A stretch of DNA of 45,899 nucleotides from Flavobacteriales bacterium UBA7325 (GCA_002471375.1 DKPV01000028.1:3831-49729); one strand, 5' to 3'; positions 26,500 to 36,357 are shown, counted from the first letter of the stretch. The notes: generated by a model from the letters alone, not told the origin. A program made the numbers and translations.

Positions 26500-28017
26500 T
26501 TAAGCGATCAAACATTCACCGGTCATATCAATAGGTGCATCAACCCCTAACCTAGCTAGAAGTGTTGGAGCGACATCGGCTAGAATTCCATTTTTCAACT
26601 TGACTTTATCATCTGTTACCAGAACGACAGGGACAGGGTTCAATGAGTGTGCTGTATTAGGTGAGCCATCAGGATTAACTGCAAAATCGGCATTTCCATG
26701 ATCCGCAATTACAATAAACTCATAGCCATTTTCCTGACCAGCAGTTACCACATCCTTTAAGCACCGATCTACTGTTTCAACTGCTTCTATAATTGCATCA
26801 TAAACTCCAGTATGACCAACCATATCAGGATTAGCAAAGTTCAGACAAATGAAGTTTGGCGAGTTGGTTTTTATCTCAGCTACAATTCTATCTCTCACTT
26901 CTGGAGCGCTCATCTCTGGTTGCAAATCGTAAGTCGCAACTTTCGGTGAGTTAATCAAAAGCCTCTTTTCACCCGCATATTGTTTTTCTCTTCCACCGCT
27001 AAAGAAGAAGGTTACGTGTGGATATTTTTCGGTTTCTGCAATTCTGACTTGCGTGCGGTTGTTTTTAGACAGAACTTCGCCAATGGTGTTGACGAGGTTA
27101 TCCTTTTCAAAGATTACGTTAATTCCTACGAACGATTGATCGTAGCGAGACATCGTGTAATAATCTAAGGGAAGTTTATTCATTCCGAATTCTGGAAAGT
27201 CTTTCTGGGTTAAAGCAATCGAAATTTCTCGAGGCCGATCCGTTCTAAAATTGAAACATAGGAGAATATCTCCATCTTCGATGGTAGCAATAGCTGCTCC
27301 ATTTTTTTTTATCAAAGATGCTTCAATAAATTCATCAGTGATATCATTTTCATAAGCCGATACAATGGCATCTTCCGCTGATTCAAAACTATTGCCAATT
27401 CCTTTAACCATAAGGTCATAAGCTTTTTGAATTCGTTCCCAGCGATTATCTCTATCCATCGCGTAATAGCGACCAATAACAGATGCGATTTCGGCTGGTG
27501 TGTCAGCAATATTTTTTTCGAGATTTTTCACAAATTGCAGACCACTTTTTGGATCACAATCTCTTCCATCGGTGAAGGCATGAATAAAAACATCCGCGAG
27601 CTGATATTCTTTTGCTATTCGACATAGTTCATGAAGATGATTTTGTGAACTGTGAACTCCACCTTCGGAAACTAGTCCCATGAAATGGAGCTTCTTGCCC
27701 GTGTTCTTTGCTTTTTCGAATGCTTGTACTAACATTCCATTTTTTGCAAAATCACCCTCTTTGATTGATTTGTTAATACGAGTAAGTTCTTGATAGACGA
27801 TTCTTCCTGCTCCAATGTTCAAGTGACCTACTTCCGAGTTGCCCATTTGACCATCCGGTAACCCAACATGTTCACCACATGTAAGTAGTTCCGCGCAAGG
27901 GTAACTTTTCATCAAATCGTCCATAAATGAAGTACGTGCATTGAAAATTGCGTCTGATTTGCTTTTATCACCTATTCCCCAACCATCTAGGATGATTACT
28001 CCAATATTCTCAGTCAT
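26500..28017 (-). CDS. gpmI: 2,3-bisphosphoglycerate-independent phosphoglycerate mutase
   Basis: Interconverts 3- and 2-phosphoglycerate in glycolysis using two Mn ions and a phosphoserine intermediate. The start VIILDGWGIG (Asp11) and the nucleophile motif MGNSEVGHLNIGAGR (Ser61) are intact, as are FTDGRDCDP, NFRTDRPREI and the C-terminal IADHGNAD. The 505 residues match the family. Its ATG overlaps the stop of the sensor kinase gene by eight bases (ATGACTGA), so it appears translationally coupled to it in a purF-kinase-gpmI operon. Confidence 0.96.
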   Translation of the reverse strand: MTENIGVIILDGWGIGDKSKSDAIFNARTSFMDDLMKSYPCAELLTCGEHVGLPDGQMGNSEVGHLNIGAGRIVYQELTRINKSIKEGDFAKNGMLVQAFEKAKNTGKKLHFMGLVSEGGVHSSQNHLHELCRIAKEYQLADVFIHAFTDGRDCDPKSGLQFVKNLEKNIADTPAEIASVIGRYYAMDRDNRWERIQKAYDLMVKGIGNSFESAEDAIVSAYENDITDEFIEASLIKKNGAAIATIEDGDILLCFNFRTDRPREISIALTQKDFPEFGMNKLPLDYYTMSRYDQSFVGINVIFEKDNLVNTIGEVLSKNNRTQVRIAETEKYPHVTFFFSGGREKQYAGEKRLLINSPKVATYDLQPEMSAPEVRDRIVAEIKTNSPNFICLNFANPDMVGHTGVYDAIIEAVETVDRCLKDVVTAGQENGYEFIVIADHGNADFAVNPDGSPNTAHSLNPVPVVLVTDDKVKLKNGILADVAPTLLARLGVDAPIDMTGECLIA

Positions 28018-28909
28018 TTCGTAATTCTATTTGGATATCTGCACCCTGCGGTGAGTTGTTTTTATAGTTTATTTTTCCGCGATGTAATCGCACGAGTTCT
28101 CGCACAATATAAAGACCGAGACCTGATCCCTTTTGTGTCCTTGTATCCTCATTTCCGGATCGGTAAAACTTTGAAAATATTTTTTCTTGGTCTTCAAGCT
28201 TCACTCCCGAACCATTATCCTTCACACCAAAAACAAAGCTTCCAGAGTCTACTTTGGCATATATTGTAACCTCGGAGTCATTACCAGCGTATTTTACAGA
28301 ATTCTCAACAAGATTGGATAAGATCGTCTCAATTAATAATTGATCACCACTCACCAGTGTTTTTTCATTCGCATCAAGAATAAATGATGTCTGTGGTGAA
28401 AGTTGCTTGAAACGTTCGATTGAAGATGCACACAATTGATGAAAATCAAATTTTTCGCGGTTTAACTGTAATGCTTTATTTTCGAGCCTCGAGGCATTTA
28501 GAATGTTATCGATCATTCGTTCTAAGCGATCGTTTTCTTCATTAGCTTTCACGAGTAATTCATCGAACTGTTTCTTGTTCAGGTTTCTTTTTAGTATTGT
28601 TTGAATATACAAACGATTGGCGGCAAGTGGAGTTTTTAATTCATGCGTAACCGACAATAAAAAATTGTTCTGTCTTTCGGAAAGTTCAATGTCTTTTTTA
28701 ATCGACTTACGAATTTGCCAGATCCCAATAATTAGAATGAGTAGAAAGACAGAGCCTTCTCCCATTATCATAGTTACGCGCCTGTTAATTTTGTAAGATT
28801 CTGTTCCGGCCTCTTTGGTTAATTCTATGAGATGGTAGCCCCACCAACAGAATTGAAGGATTACATAAATACTTAGTACGTACAATATGAGTTCCGTACG
28901 TCTTTTCAT
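28010..28909 (-). CDS. Membrane sensor histidine kinase
   Basis: A 299-residue kinase with two membrane helices (about 7-23 and 47-65) around a short periplasmic loop of about 23 residues. The HisKA domain has His89 in SVTHELKTPL, and the HATPase domain shows NLVENSVKYA, DNGSGV and GSGLGLYIV. With so small an external loop it probably senses within the membrane or through a partner. No response regulator is in the window. It sits five bases after purF and overlaps gpmI, so it is inside a metabolic operon. Confidence 0.9.
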   Translation of the reverse strand: MKRRTELILYVLSIYVILQFCWWGYHLIELTKEAGTESYKINRRVTMIMGEGSVFLLILIIGIWQIRKSIKKDIELSERQNNFLLSVTHELKTPLAANRLYIQTILKRNLNKKQFDELLVKANEENDRLERMIDNILNASRLENKALQLNREKFDFHQLCASSIERFKQLSPQTSFILDANEKTLVSGDQLLIETILSNLVENSVKYAGNDSEVTIYAKVDSGSFVFGVKDNGSGVKLEDQEKIFSKFYRSGNEDTRTQKGSGLGLYIVRELVRLHRGKINYKNNSPQGADIQIELRND

Positions 28910-28914
28910 AGCTT

Positions 28915-30816
28915 TTAATATGCCCGTTCCAGGATGCCTTCTTTCCAGTTGATAAATGCCTTATTCACAACTTTATTTCCGCCTGGAGTTGGATAGTTTC
29001 CTGTAAAATACCAATCTCCCGTGTTATTTGGGCAAGCCTTGTGCAAATTTTCGACTGTCTGGTAGATTATTATAACTTCCGCCGAAATCGAAGGAGGAGT
29101 TAATAACTCTGAAATTTTACGAGAAATCTGCTCGTTCGTGAATGGCTCGTAGATCTGTTGGATAGCGTTCTTCTGATCAACCCTTGGCAGTTTCGCTTGT
29201 TCTAAACAATCGTGGTATGCCTTATCGATGATCTGTTCTTGATCAGAATCTTGCAATAATGCTATTGCAGCTTCAAAGGCGATAAAATCACCCATTTTGG
29301 CCATATCGATCCCGTAACAATCTGGATATCTAATTTGAGGCGCAGAAGAGACTACGACAATTTTCTTAGGCTCAAGTCTATCCAGAATTCTCAGAATAGA
29401 TTGCTTCAATGTGGTACCGCGTACGATACTGTCATCAATAATAACAAGGTTATCACTTTTCCTTCGAACACTTCCGTAAGTGATATCGTAAATATGCGCT
29501 ACCAAGTCATCCCTAGAATCATCTTGGGTAATGAATGTTCTCAGTTTTGCATCTTTAATCGCGATTTTTTCAACACGCGCTCGTTTGAGTAATATTTCTC
29601 TAATTGTATCAGGATTTGGATTTGCTCCAAGAGCAATGATTTCCTTAATTTTATCTTCATTGAGGTGATCTTCTAATCCTTTAATCATTCCATAGAATGA
29701 GGTTTCAGCCGTGTTAGGAATGAATGAAAAAACGGAGTTCGCTAAATCGTGGTCAATTGAATCTAAAATCTGTGGAACAATTACCTTCCCTAGTTTTTTA
29801 CGTTCATGGTAGATATCAGCGTCATTTCCACGAGAAAAATAAATTCGCTCAAAAGAACATTTAGCGGGTACAGTTGGCTCATTAATTAAAACTTCACTTG
29901 TACGACCGTCTTTTTTGATGATAATAGCATGCCCAGGCTTCAATTCTTGAATTTGCTCAGACTTCAAATTGAAAGCAGTTTGAATAACTGGTCTTTCCGA
30001 CGCTACCACACAAACTTCATCATCCTCATACCAAAATGACGGACGAATACCCGCTGGATCTCTAAGTACAAATGCATCACCATGCCCAAGCAATCCTGCC
30101 ATCGCATAGCCTCCATCCCAATCTTCCGAGGCGCGTTTCAATATCTTTTCTATGTCAAGATTCTCACCAATATTCTTGTAGACCTCTTCATTGGATAGAC
30201 CTGCCTCTCTCAAAGGAGCGTACATCTCTTCGTTTTCTACGTCCAAGAAATGACCAATTTTCTCTAAAACTGTAACTGTATCAGATTTCTCTTTTGGATG
30301 CTGTCCAACATTCAATAGTACGTCGAAAAGCTCATCTACATTTGTAAGATTGAAGTTCCCAGCTACTACAAGGTTTCTAGTAATCCAGTTGTTTTGTCTT
30401 AAAAATGGGTGGCAGCTTTCAATTGAATTTCTACCAAATGTCCCATATCTCAGATGCCCAAGAAACAGCTCCCCTGTAAAGCCAGCATTCTTCTTGAGGT
30501 ATTGAATGTCTTCCAACTTTTCTGGACTTTTTTCACCAATTTCTTGGAATCTTCCATTGATGTGATCAAAAATATCCTGAATGGGTTTTGAGTCACTAGA
30601 TCGACGTCGAGAAATATATCGTTCTCCTGGCTTCATGTCCAGTTTTATGTTCGCAACTCCAGCGCCGTCTTGACCTCTGTTGTGCTGTTTCTCCATCAAC
30701 AAATGGAGCTTATTTAGCCCATAAAAGGCCGAGCCATATTTGTCATAATAGTATTGAAGTGGTTTCTTCAATCGGAGCAGTGCAATACCGCACTCGTGTT
30801 TTATCGGATCACTCAT
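28915..30816 (-). CDS. purF: Amidophosphoribosyltransferase (long Bacteroidota form)
   Basis: Catalyses the first step of purine synthesis, PRPP plus glutamine to phosphoribosylamine. The N-terminal nucleophile is Cys9 after a short propeptide (MSDPIKHE), followed by GIALLRL. The PRPP loop appears as VIIDDSIVRGTTLK in the C-terminal half. At 633 residues it is longer than the roughly 500-residue enterobacterial enzyme, which is normal for this phylum. A full-match promoter lies upstream. Confidence 0.92.
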   Translation of the reverse strand: MSDPIKHECGIALLRLKKPLQYYYDKYGSAFYGLNKLHLLMEKQHNRGQDGAGVANIKLDMKPGERYISRRRSSDSKPIQDIFDHINGRFQEIGEKSPEKLEDIQYLKKNAGFTGELFLGHLRYGTFGRNSIESCHPFLRQNNWITRNLVVAGNFNLTNVDELFDVLLNVGQHPKEKSDTVTVLEKIGHFLDVENEEMYAPLREAGLSNEEVYKNIGENLDIEKILKRASEDWDGGYAMAGLLGHGDAFVLRDPAGIRPSFWYEDDEVCVVASERPVIQTAFNLKSEQIQELKPGHAIIIKKDGRTSEVLINEPTVPAKCSFERIYFSRGNDADIYHERKKLGKVIVPQILDSIDHDLANSVFSFIPNTAETSFYGMIKGLEDHLNEDKIKEIIALGANPNPDTIREILLKRARVEKIAIKDAKLRTFITQDDSRDDLVAHIYDITYGSVRRKSDNLVIIDDSIVRGTTLKQSILRILDRLEPKKIVVVSSAPQIRYPDCYGIDMAKMGDFIAFEAAIALLQDSDQEQIIDKAYHDCLEQAKLPRVDQKNAIQQIYEPFTNEQISRKISELLTPPSISAEVIIIYQTVENLHKACPNNTGDWYFTGNYPTPGGNKVVNKAFINWKEGILERAY

Positions 30817-30839
30817 GGCTAAACGCTAAATATTCGGGA

Positions 30840-30871
30840 CAAATTTACACATATAAACGAGTGGAATCAAA
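30840..30871 (-). promoter_or_regulatory. Promoter of the purF-kinase-gpmI operon
   Basis: On the minus strand TTTG (30871-30868), a 20-base spacer and TAAATTTG (30847-30840) match both consensus elements exactly. It is the best promoter in the window, giving a leader of about 17 bases. Confidence 0.65.
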
Positions 30872-31015
30872 GAATTTCGGCTTAGTTTTTGTCTATGTAA
30901 ATTGGCAACCATTTTAAGATTTAAACGATTTAGTAGTACACGACTGATTTATATTTAAATGTCGTTGAGTTTATGGCTGTTAGAAGTCATAGAATTGTTG
31001 TAATTTTCCATCGTA

Positions 31016-34000
31016 ATGAGAAATGTATTTATCACTGTACTAACATTGGCATTGTTTGGATTTACATCCTTTGGACAGGAAGTGTGGATGCACCCAAATT
31101 CGGGACAGTGGGATAGTCGCATTTTATATAAAGTGGATTTGAATCAGGGAGAAATGTACATCGAGAAAGATGGATTTACATTTAATCTTCATGATGGAAA
31201 ACAAAAAATGTCGCATTCTCATGAAGGTGACAATCATCTTCATGATGAGCATGATGATGATGATGGATATCTTGTACATGCGATCAAATCCAAATTCACC
31301 GGATCTTCATGGCAGGGTGATTTAGAGCTTAGAAATAAGTCGGACTTCTACCGAAATTATTTTATCGGTAATGATAAATCAAAATGGAAGAGTCAGCAAC
31401 ATGCCTATTCTGAAATTCAGATGAATGACTTTTATCCTGGAATTGATTTACTTTTAGATGGCAGTAATGGTGGGTTAAAGTACTCTTTTGTTTTAGAACC
31501 AGGGAAATCTCCGGATGTTATCACTTTCGATTATGAAGGTCAATATAGTTTAAGTATTGATGAAGATGGAAACCTGCATATTGAGAACCGTTTTGGTGAA
31601 ATTGTTGAAGAGCGACCAGTAGCTTGGGCGATTGGCTCAAATGGTAAAGAGGAAGTTGAAATAGAATTTAGTCTAAGTGAAAACAGAATTCATTTTGAGT
31701 TTCCAGAAGGGTACGATTCACAGAAGACTCTATTAATTGATCCAAACTTGACATTTTCTACTTTTTCTGGATCTACAGGGGATAACTGGGGACTGACCGC
31801 CGCTCCTGATGTGAACGGAAATTTATTTGGGGGAGGCATTGTCTTTAGTACGGGATACCCTCTAACTGCAGGTGCTTATAGTACAACGTTTAACGGACTA
31901 ATTGATTTAGGGATTACGAAGTTTAATGTAGATGGATCTGCTTTAATTTACTCAACTTACATCGGAGGTATAGGCTCCGAAACACCAAATAGTATTGTAA
32001 GTTCACCGAGTGGTGAGTTGTTTATTTTTGGTTTAACGTCATCGGCAAATTTCCCTATGGCTGGAACTCCATATGACAACACATTTAATAGTGGGCCAAG
32101 CGTTACTGGTGGGGCTTCTAATAATTTAGATTTTAGTAATGGCTCGGATCTTTATGTTGCTCGACTCAATGCGACAGGAACTGCCTTACTTGCCTCTACA
32201 TATGTTGGGGGAGGAGGTACAGATGGAATCAATACCTCCAGTTTGAGATATAATTATGGTGACCAATTTAGAGGTGAAATAATCTTAGATGCAAATGGTG
32301 ATGTCTATGTAGCCTCGTCTACGCAATCTCAAAATTTCCCCGTTGTATTGGGAACACAAGGATCATTGTCAGGAACACAGGATGCGATCATTTTCAAAAT
32401 GACACCAGGATTGAATTCAATGATTTGGTCAACTTATTTTGGTGGTACAGGTGAGGAGACAGGCAATGGAATTCAAATCGCAAGTAATGGAGATGTTTAT
32501 GTTGCTGGAGGATCGAACTCTGGTTCTATGCCAATGTTTTCCGGGAATGATTTGAGTTTTAACGGAGGAATATCCGATGGATATGTCGCTCGATTCAATG
32601 GAACAAACGGATCAAACTTGTCTGGTACTTACATGGGAATGAATGAGTATGATCAAACTTACTTTGTTCAATTGGATATAGACGATAAAGTGTATGTGCT
32701 CGGGCAATCTGAATCAGACTGGGGTGTTACCGCAGGTCAGTGGGGAATTGCGAACTCAGGTCAATTCGTTAGAAAGTATGACGCTACTCTAAATACTATT
32801 GAGTGGTCCACAATGATTGGTGCCGGCACTGGCCATGTCGAAATTTCACCAACGGCTTTTTTAGTTTCGGACTGCTATGATATTTACTTATCTGGTTGGG
32901 GAGGGAATCTTAATGCAAGTGGTCCAGCAAGTAATTCAACAACGTTTGGATTTCCAATTACCACGGTTGCACCGAATCAAGCTTTTCAAGCAACAACGAA
33001 TGGAAGTAATTTTTATATCGCCGTACTAGATCAAGATGCAACTGCGTTAAAGTATGGTACATACATGGGAGGAGTGACGAGTAGTTTCAACCATGTGGAT
33101 GGGGGTACAAGTCGATTCGATAAATCAGGTCGAATTTATCATGCAGTTTGTGGTGCATGTGGAGGGACTCCAAACGGATTTACTACCACACCAGGTGTTT
33201 GGTCACCCCTCAATCAAAGTTCTAATTGTAATCTAGCAGCATTCAAATTCGAGCTCAGCACCATTGAGGCTTTAGTTTCTAATCCGAACCCAATCGTTTG
33301 TATTCCTGATCCTGTGGTGTTCAATAACAACAGTGCAAATGGAAATGAGTTCTTTTGGGATTTTGGCGATAATACGACTTCGACCGATGTGAACCCGGCG
33401 CATTATTATGCAAACCCAGGTGATTATTCCGTGACTTTGATCGTTTCAGATTCGACGGGTTGTTTTTCTCCTGATTCCGTAACTTTTGTTGTTTCTATAG
33501 GAGATTTTCAAGGAGGAGTTATCCAACCACCAGGCCCCATTTGCCCTGGTGATTCATTTCAATTTGAAGCGTACGGTGGGTCAGTTTATGAATGGAGCCC
33601 GGCTCAATTCCTAGATGATCCGACCAGTGCTGCACCAACAGCAACGGTGAATCAAACAACTGATTTTACAGTTATCATATCTGATAGTTGTGGAATTGAC
33701 ACTGTCTCTGTAACGCTTGAAGTGTTCAGCGGTAGTTCTGGGTCTTCCAATGATACGACGATTTGTCTAGGAAATGACGTCAATTTGTTCGTGACAGGTG
33801 GTGGAACTTATACATGGAGTCCTCCAACATACCTGGATGATCCATCGAGTTCAAATCCGTTGTGTACGCCATTGAATGATGTGACTTACAATGTTGAAAT
33901 TGTTACTCCTGAAGGGTGCATTCTAAATGAAGTAATCGCAATTGATGTCTTTTTCACACCGCCTATCCCGGTTATCCCGGATACGGTAAGGCTTTGTGCA

Positions 34001-34918
34001 GGGGCATCTGTGGATATTACAGTGTCAGGTGGAGATACCTATGCTTGGTCTCCAAATATTAATATTACTCCATTAACTGGTACGGATGTTACAGTGTCTC
34101 CAGCTACGGATATGTATTATTACTGTGACTTTACAAACGCTTGCGGAACAGTGCGTGATAGTGTTTTTGCAGATATAGTTTCGGCGAGCATACAGGCAGG
34201 TACGGATACGATAATTTGTCCATTCGAGACGGTTCCTTTATGGGCTACAGGTGGCGTTAGTTACAGTTGGAGTCCATCAGGATCTTTAAATAACGCAGGA
34301 GCTTCATTAGTCTATGCGACACCAACAGTTCCAACAATATACATTGTAGCAGGAATAGATCAATACGGTTGTTACGATCAAGATTCAGTTTTTGTGGATC
34401 TCTATCCAATAGCATTCATACAAACGGTGCCAGATATTTATGCTCTTTATGGTGAGCAAGTTCAACTCGGCGCAACAAGTACGACTGCCGGACCTTATGT
34501 TTGGTCACCACCTGAGTTTTTGAGTTGTGTATCATGTGAGGCGCCCACTGCAATGCCTAATCAGAATTATTGGTACGAAGTTTCTTACACCGATCAGAAT
34601 GGTTGTTCAGCGAGTGATTCTATTGAGATACATTATGATCCAATTTTGTATATCCCAAATACTTTCACACCTGACGAAAATTTCAATTCATTGAATAACT
34701 ATTTTCAGGCAATCGGGGGGAATATTACCACCTTTAAGATGGATATCTATAACCGTTGGGGTGAATTAGTCCATACGCTCAACTCGCTAGATGAAACGTG
34801 GGATGGTAAATTTAATGGAGTAGAATGTCAGGATGGCACTTATACATGGAAAGTAACACTCTCCGATTTAGAAGGTGTAGAAACAATTCATGTCGGTCAC
34901 GTGAACTTGCTGCGCTAG
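31016..34918 (+). CDS. Large secreted beta-propeller/PKD protein with gliding-motility C-terminal domain
   Basis: 1,300 residues. Order: signal peptide ending near FTSFGQ (21); a DUF7948-like N-terminal domain to about 245 containing a His/Asp-rich insert at 65-88; several SBBP-type propeller repeats (about 250-740) with motifs such as YSTYIGGIGSE, ASTYVGGGG and WSTYFGGTGEE; a PKD domain with FFWDFGDNTTSTDVNPAHYY; Ig-like repeats; and the C-terminal domain starting YIPNTFTPDENFNS and ending GHVNLLR. That last domain marks cargo of the type IX secretion system. It is probably a surface adhesin or matrix protein. The stop overlaps haaO by four bases. Confidence 0.9.
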   Translation: MRNVFITVLTLALFGFTSFGQEVWMHPNSGQWDSRILYKVDLNQGEMYIEKDGFTFNLHDGKQKMSHSHEGDNHLHDEHDDDDGYLVHAIKSKFTGSSWQGDLELRNKSDFYRNYFIGNDKSKWKSQQHAYSEIQMNDFYPGIDLLLDGSNGGLKYSFVLEPGKSPDVITFDYEGQYSLSIDEDGNLHIENRFGEIVEERPVAWAIGSNGKEEVEIEFSLSENRIHFEFPEGYDSQKTLLIDPNLTFSTFSGSTGDNWGLTAAPDVNGNLFGGGIVFSTGYPLTAGAYSTTFNGLIDLGITKFNVDGSALIYSTYIGGIGSETPNSIVSSPSGELFIFGLTSSANFPMAGTPYDNTFNSGPSVTGGASNNLDFSNGSDLYVARLNATGTALLASTYVGGGGTDGINTSSLRYNYGDQFRGEIILDANGDVYVASSTQSQNFPVVLGTQGSLSGTQDAIIFKMTPGLNSMIWSTYFGGTGEETGNGIQIASNGDVYVAGGSNSGSMPMFSGNDLSFNGGISDGYVARFNGTNGSNLSGTYMGMNEYDQTYFVQLDIDDKVYVLGQSESDWGVTAGQWGIANSGQFVRKYDATLNTIEWSTMIGAGTGHVEISPTAFLVSDCYDIYLSGWGGNLNASGPASNSTTFGFPITTVAPNQAFQATTNGSNFYIAVLDQDATALKYGTYMGGVTSSFNHVDGGTSRFDKSGRIYHAVCGACGGTPNGFTTTPGVWSPLNQSSNCNLAAFKFELSTIEALVSNPNPIVCIPDPVVFNNNSANGNEFFWDFGDNTTSTDVNPAHYYANPGDYSVTLIVSDSTGCFSPDSVTFVVSIGDFQGGVIQPPGPICPGDSFQFEAYGGSVYEWSPAQFLDDPTSAAPTATVNQTTDFTVIISDSCGIDTVSVTLEVFSGSSGSSNDTTICLGNDVNLFVTGGGTYTWSPPTYLDDPSSSNPLCTPLNDVTYNVEIVTPEGCILNEVIAIDVFFTPPIPVIPDTVRLCAGASVDITVSGGDTYAWSPNINITPLTGTDVTVSPATDMYYYCDFTNACGTVRDSVFADIVSASIQAGTDTIICPFETVPLWATGGVSYSWSPSGSLNNAGASLVYATPTVPTIYIVAGIDQYGCYDQDSVFVDLYPIAFIQTVPDIYALYGEQVQLGATSTTAGPYVWSPPEFLSCVSCEAPTAMPNQNYWYEVSYTDQNGCSASDSIEIHYDPILYIPNTFTPDENFNSLNNYFQAIGGNITTFKMDIYNRWGELVHTLNSLDETWDGKFNGVECQDGTYTWKVTLSDLEGVETIHVGHVNLLR

Positions 34919-35433
34919 ACAAATCGCTCGTCAACTTCCATTATGTGTCCACAATTGTCACATGTTCTGTTATCTTCAGAAGCATAGAATTCTCTAAACC
35001 GAGATAAGAAGTCATTTTCAATGTCCTCTAAAGGAAAACGGTATTCATGAAGTTTATGGTTGCATTCGTCACAGAACCACATGAGTCCATCAGAAAGATC
35101 AGTCCCTTTACGAACTCGCTCAATCACTAATCCAACAGTATTTGCTCCACGAATTGGCGAGTGAGGAATATTAGGAGGAAGTAAGAAGATGTCACCTTCT
35201 TTAATGTGAACATCTTTTGATTTACCGTCTAATTGAACCTTAACCAAAATATCTCCCTCCAGCTGATAAAACAACTCTTCACTCTCATTGAAGTGATAGT
35301 CTTTTCTTGCATTTGGGCCTCCGACAATCATAACGATAAAATCACCTGCCTGAATATATAAATTCTTATTACTAACCGGTGGCTTTAATAAATCACGGTT
35401 TTCATCGATCCATTTCTGAAGGTTAAAAGGCAT
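34915..35433 (-). CDS. haaO: 3-hydroxyanthranilate 3,4-dioxygenase
   Basis: Opens the ring of 3-hydroxyanthranilate in tryptophan breakdown by the kynurenine route, giving the precursor of quinolinate or 2-aminomuconate. Iron ligands fit His49, Glu55 and His93 (numbered from the first of three ATGs; YHFNESEELFYQ and IPHSPI). The C-terminal rubredoxin-like pair of CxxC motifs (CDEC and CDNC) is present, as in bacterial homologues. I place the start at the third ATG (35433), but 35439 is equally possible. It is divergent from the SDR gene; the other kynurenine genes are not in the window. Confidence 0.93.
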   Translation of the reverse strand: MPFNLQKWIDENRDLLKPPVSNKNLYIQAGDFIVMIVGGPNARKDYHFNESEELFYQLEGDILVKVQLDGKSKDVHIKEGDIFLLPPNIPHSPIRGANTVGLVIERVRKGTDLSDGLMWFCDECNHKLHEYRFPLEDIENDFLSRFREFYASEDNRTCDNCGHIMEVDERFV

Positions 35434-35520
35434 CATCATAATTCTACATTTTTATCGTCTTGCTAAGGTATAAAAGATTGATGAAATTGCTCTAAATCAT
35501 CTATAATTCCATCGTTATTC

Positions 35521-35528
35521 TATTTTTG
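35521..35528 (+). promoter_or_regulatory. -7 element upstream of the SDR gene
   Basis: TATTTTTG is an exact TAnnTTTG match 20 bases before the ATG at 35549. No TTTG lies at a normal -33 distance. Confidence 0.42.
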
Positions 35529-35548
35529 TACTCATAAAAATTTACAAG

Positions 35549-36331
35549 ATGGAATTACTCGGAAAAAAGGCTCTCGTATGTGGTAGTACACAAGGAATTG
35601 GATTTGCCACGGCAAAATTAATGGCTGAAAGGGGGGCTTCTATTACGCTGGTCGCTCGAAATGAAGCAAAGTTGAATAGTGCAAAGGATGAGCTCGATAC
35701 CTCAAATGGGCAGGTTCATTCAATTCTAATTGCCGATTTTTCGAAACCGGAAGAACTCAAAGAGGTGATTTCGAGTTATGTTGCTGACGGTAATCAACCG
35801 ACTATTCTTGTAAATAACACAGGTGGACCAAAAGGAGGGCCAATTATTGATGCGGAATTAGATGAATTCCATGCTGCCTTCACACAGCACTTGATTTGTA
35901 ATCATGTATTGGTTCAAGCGCTCTATGGAGGAATGAAGGATCAGGGATCAGGTCGTATCATTAATGTAATCTCCACAAGTGTAAAACAACCACTTAACGG
36001 TTTGGGTGTTTCGAACACGATCCGAGGAGCTGTTGCTAATTGGAGCAAGACTCTTGCGAATGAATTGGGAGCATTTAATATAACGGTAAACAATGTATTG
36101 CCTGGAGCGACAAACACGGGTCGCCTGAATAGTATTGCTGAATCTAAAGCTGGAAAAACAGGTCAGTCTGTAGGGGATGTCCTGTCTGGTATGGCGCAAC
36201 TCTCTCCAATGCAAAGAATCGCGGAACCAACAGAAGTTGCCGAAGCGATAGCATTTCTCGCATCTGATCGAGCTTCTTACATCAACGGAATTAATGTTCC
36301 TGTAGATGGTGGAAGAACGAAATCTCTTTAG
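35549..36331 (+). CDS. Short-chain dehydrogenase/reductase-like protein with altered catalytic motif
   Basis: A 260-residue Rossmann-fold protein with the nucleotide loop GSTQGIG (12-18), NNTGG (89-93) and the closing INVPVDGG. The usual catalytic YxxxK is replaced by Ser155-Asn-Thr-Ile-Arg159, while the Ser in ISTSVKQP is kept. This replacement is characteristic of the beta-ketoacyl-reductase-like subgroup and is not damage. The reaction is uncertain. The head-to-head arrangement with haaO suggests a role in the kynurenine route, possibly on the semialdehyde product, but this is inference. Confidence 0.85.
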   Translation: MELLGKKALVCGSTQGIGFATAKLMAERGASITLVARNEAKLNSAKDELDTSNGQVHSILIADFSKPEELKEVISSYVADGNQPTILVNNTGGPKGGPIIDAELDEFHAAFTQHLICNHVLVQALYGGMKDQGSGRIINVISTSVKQPLNGLGVSNTIRGAVANWSKTLANELGAFNITVNNVLPGATNTGRLNSIAESKAGKTGQSVGDVLSGMAQLSPMQRIAEPTEVAEAIAFLASDRASYINGINVPVDGGRTKSL

Positions 36332-36357
36332 AGAATTATTCGAAAATATTGGTCTAT

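Noticed and set aside
35549..36331. The SDR gene as an inactivated copy because YxxxK is missing
   Set aside because: The same replacement is known for a whole SDR subgroup, and all other motifs are intact.
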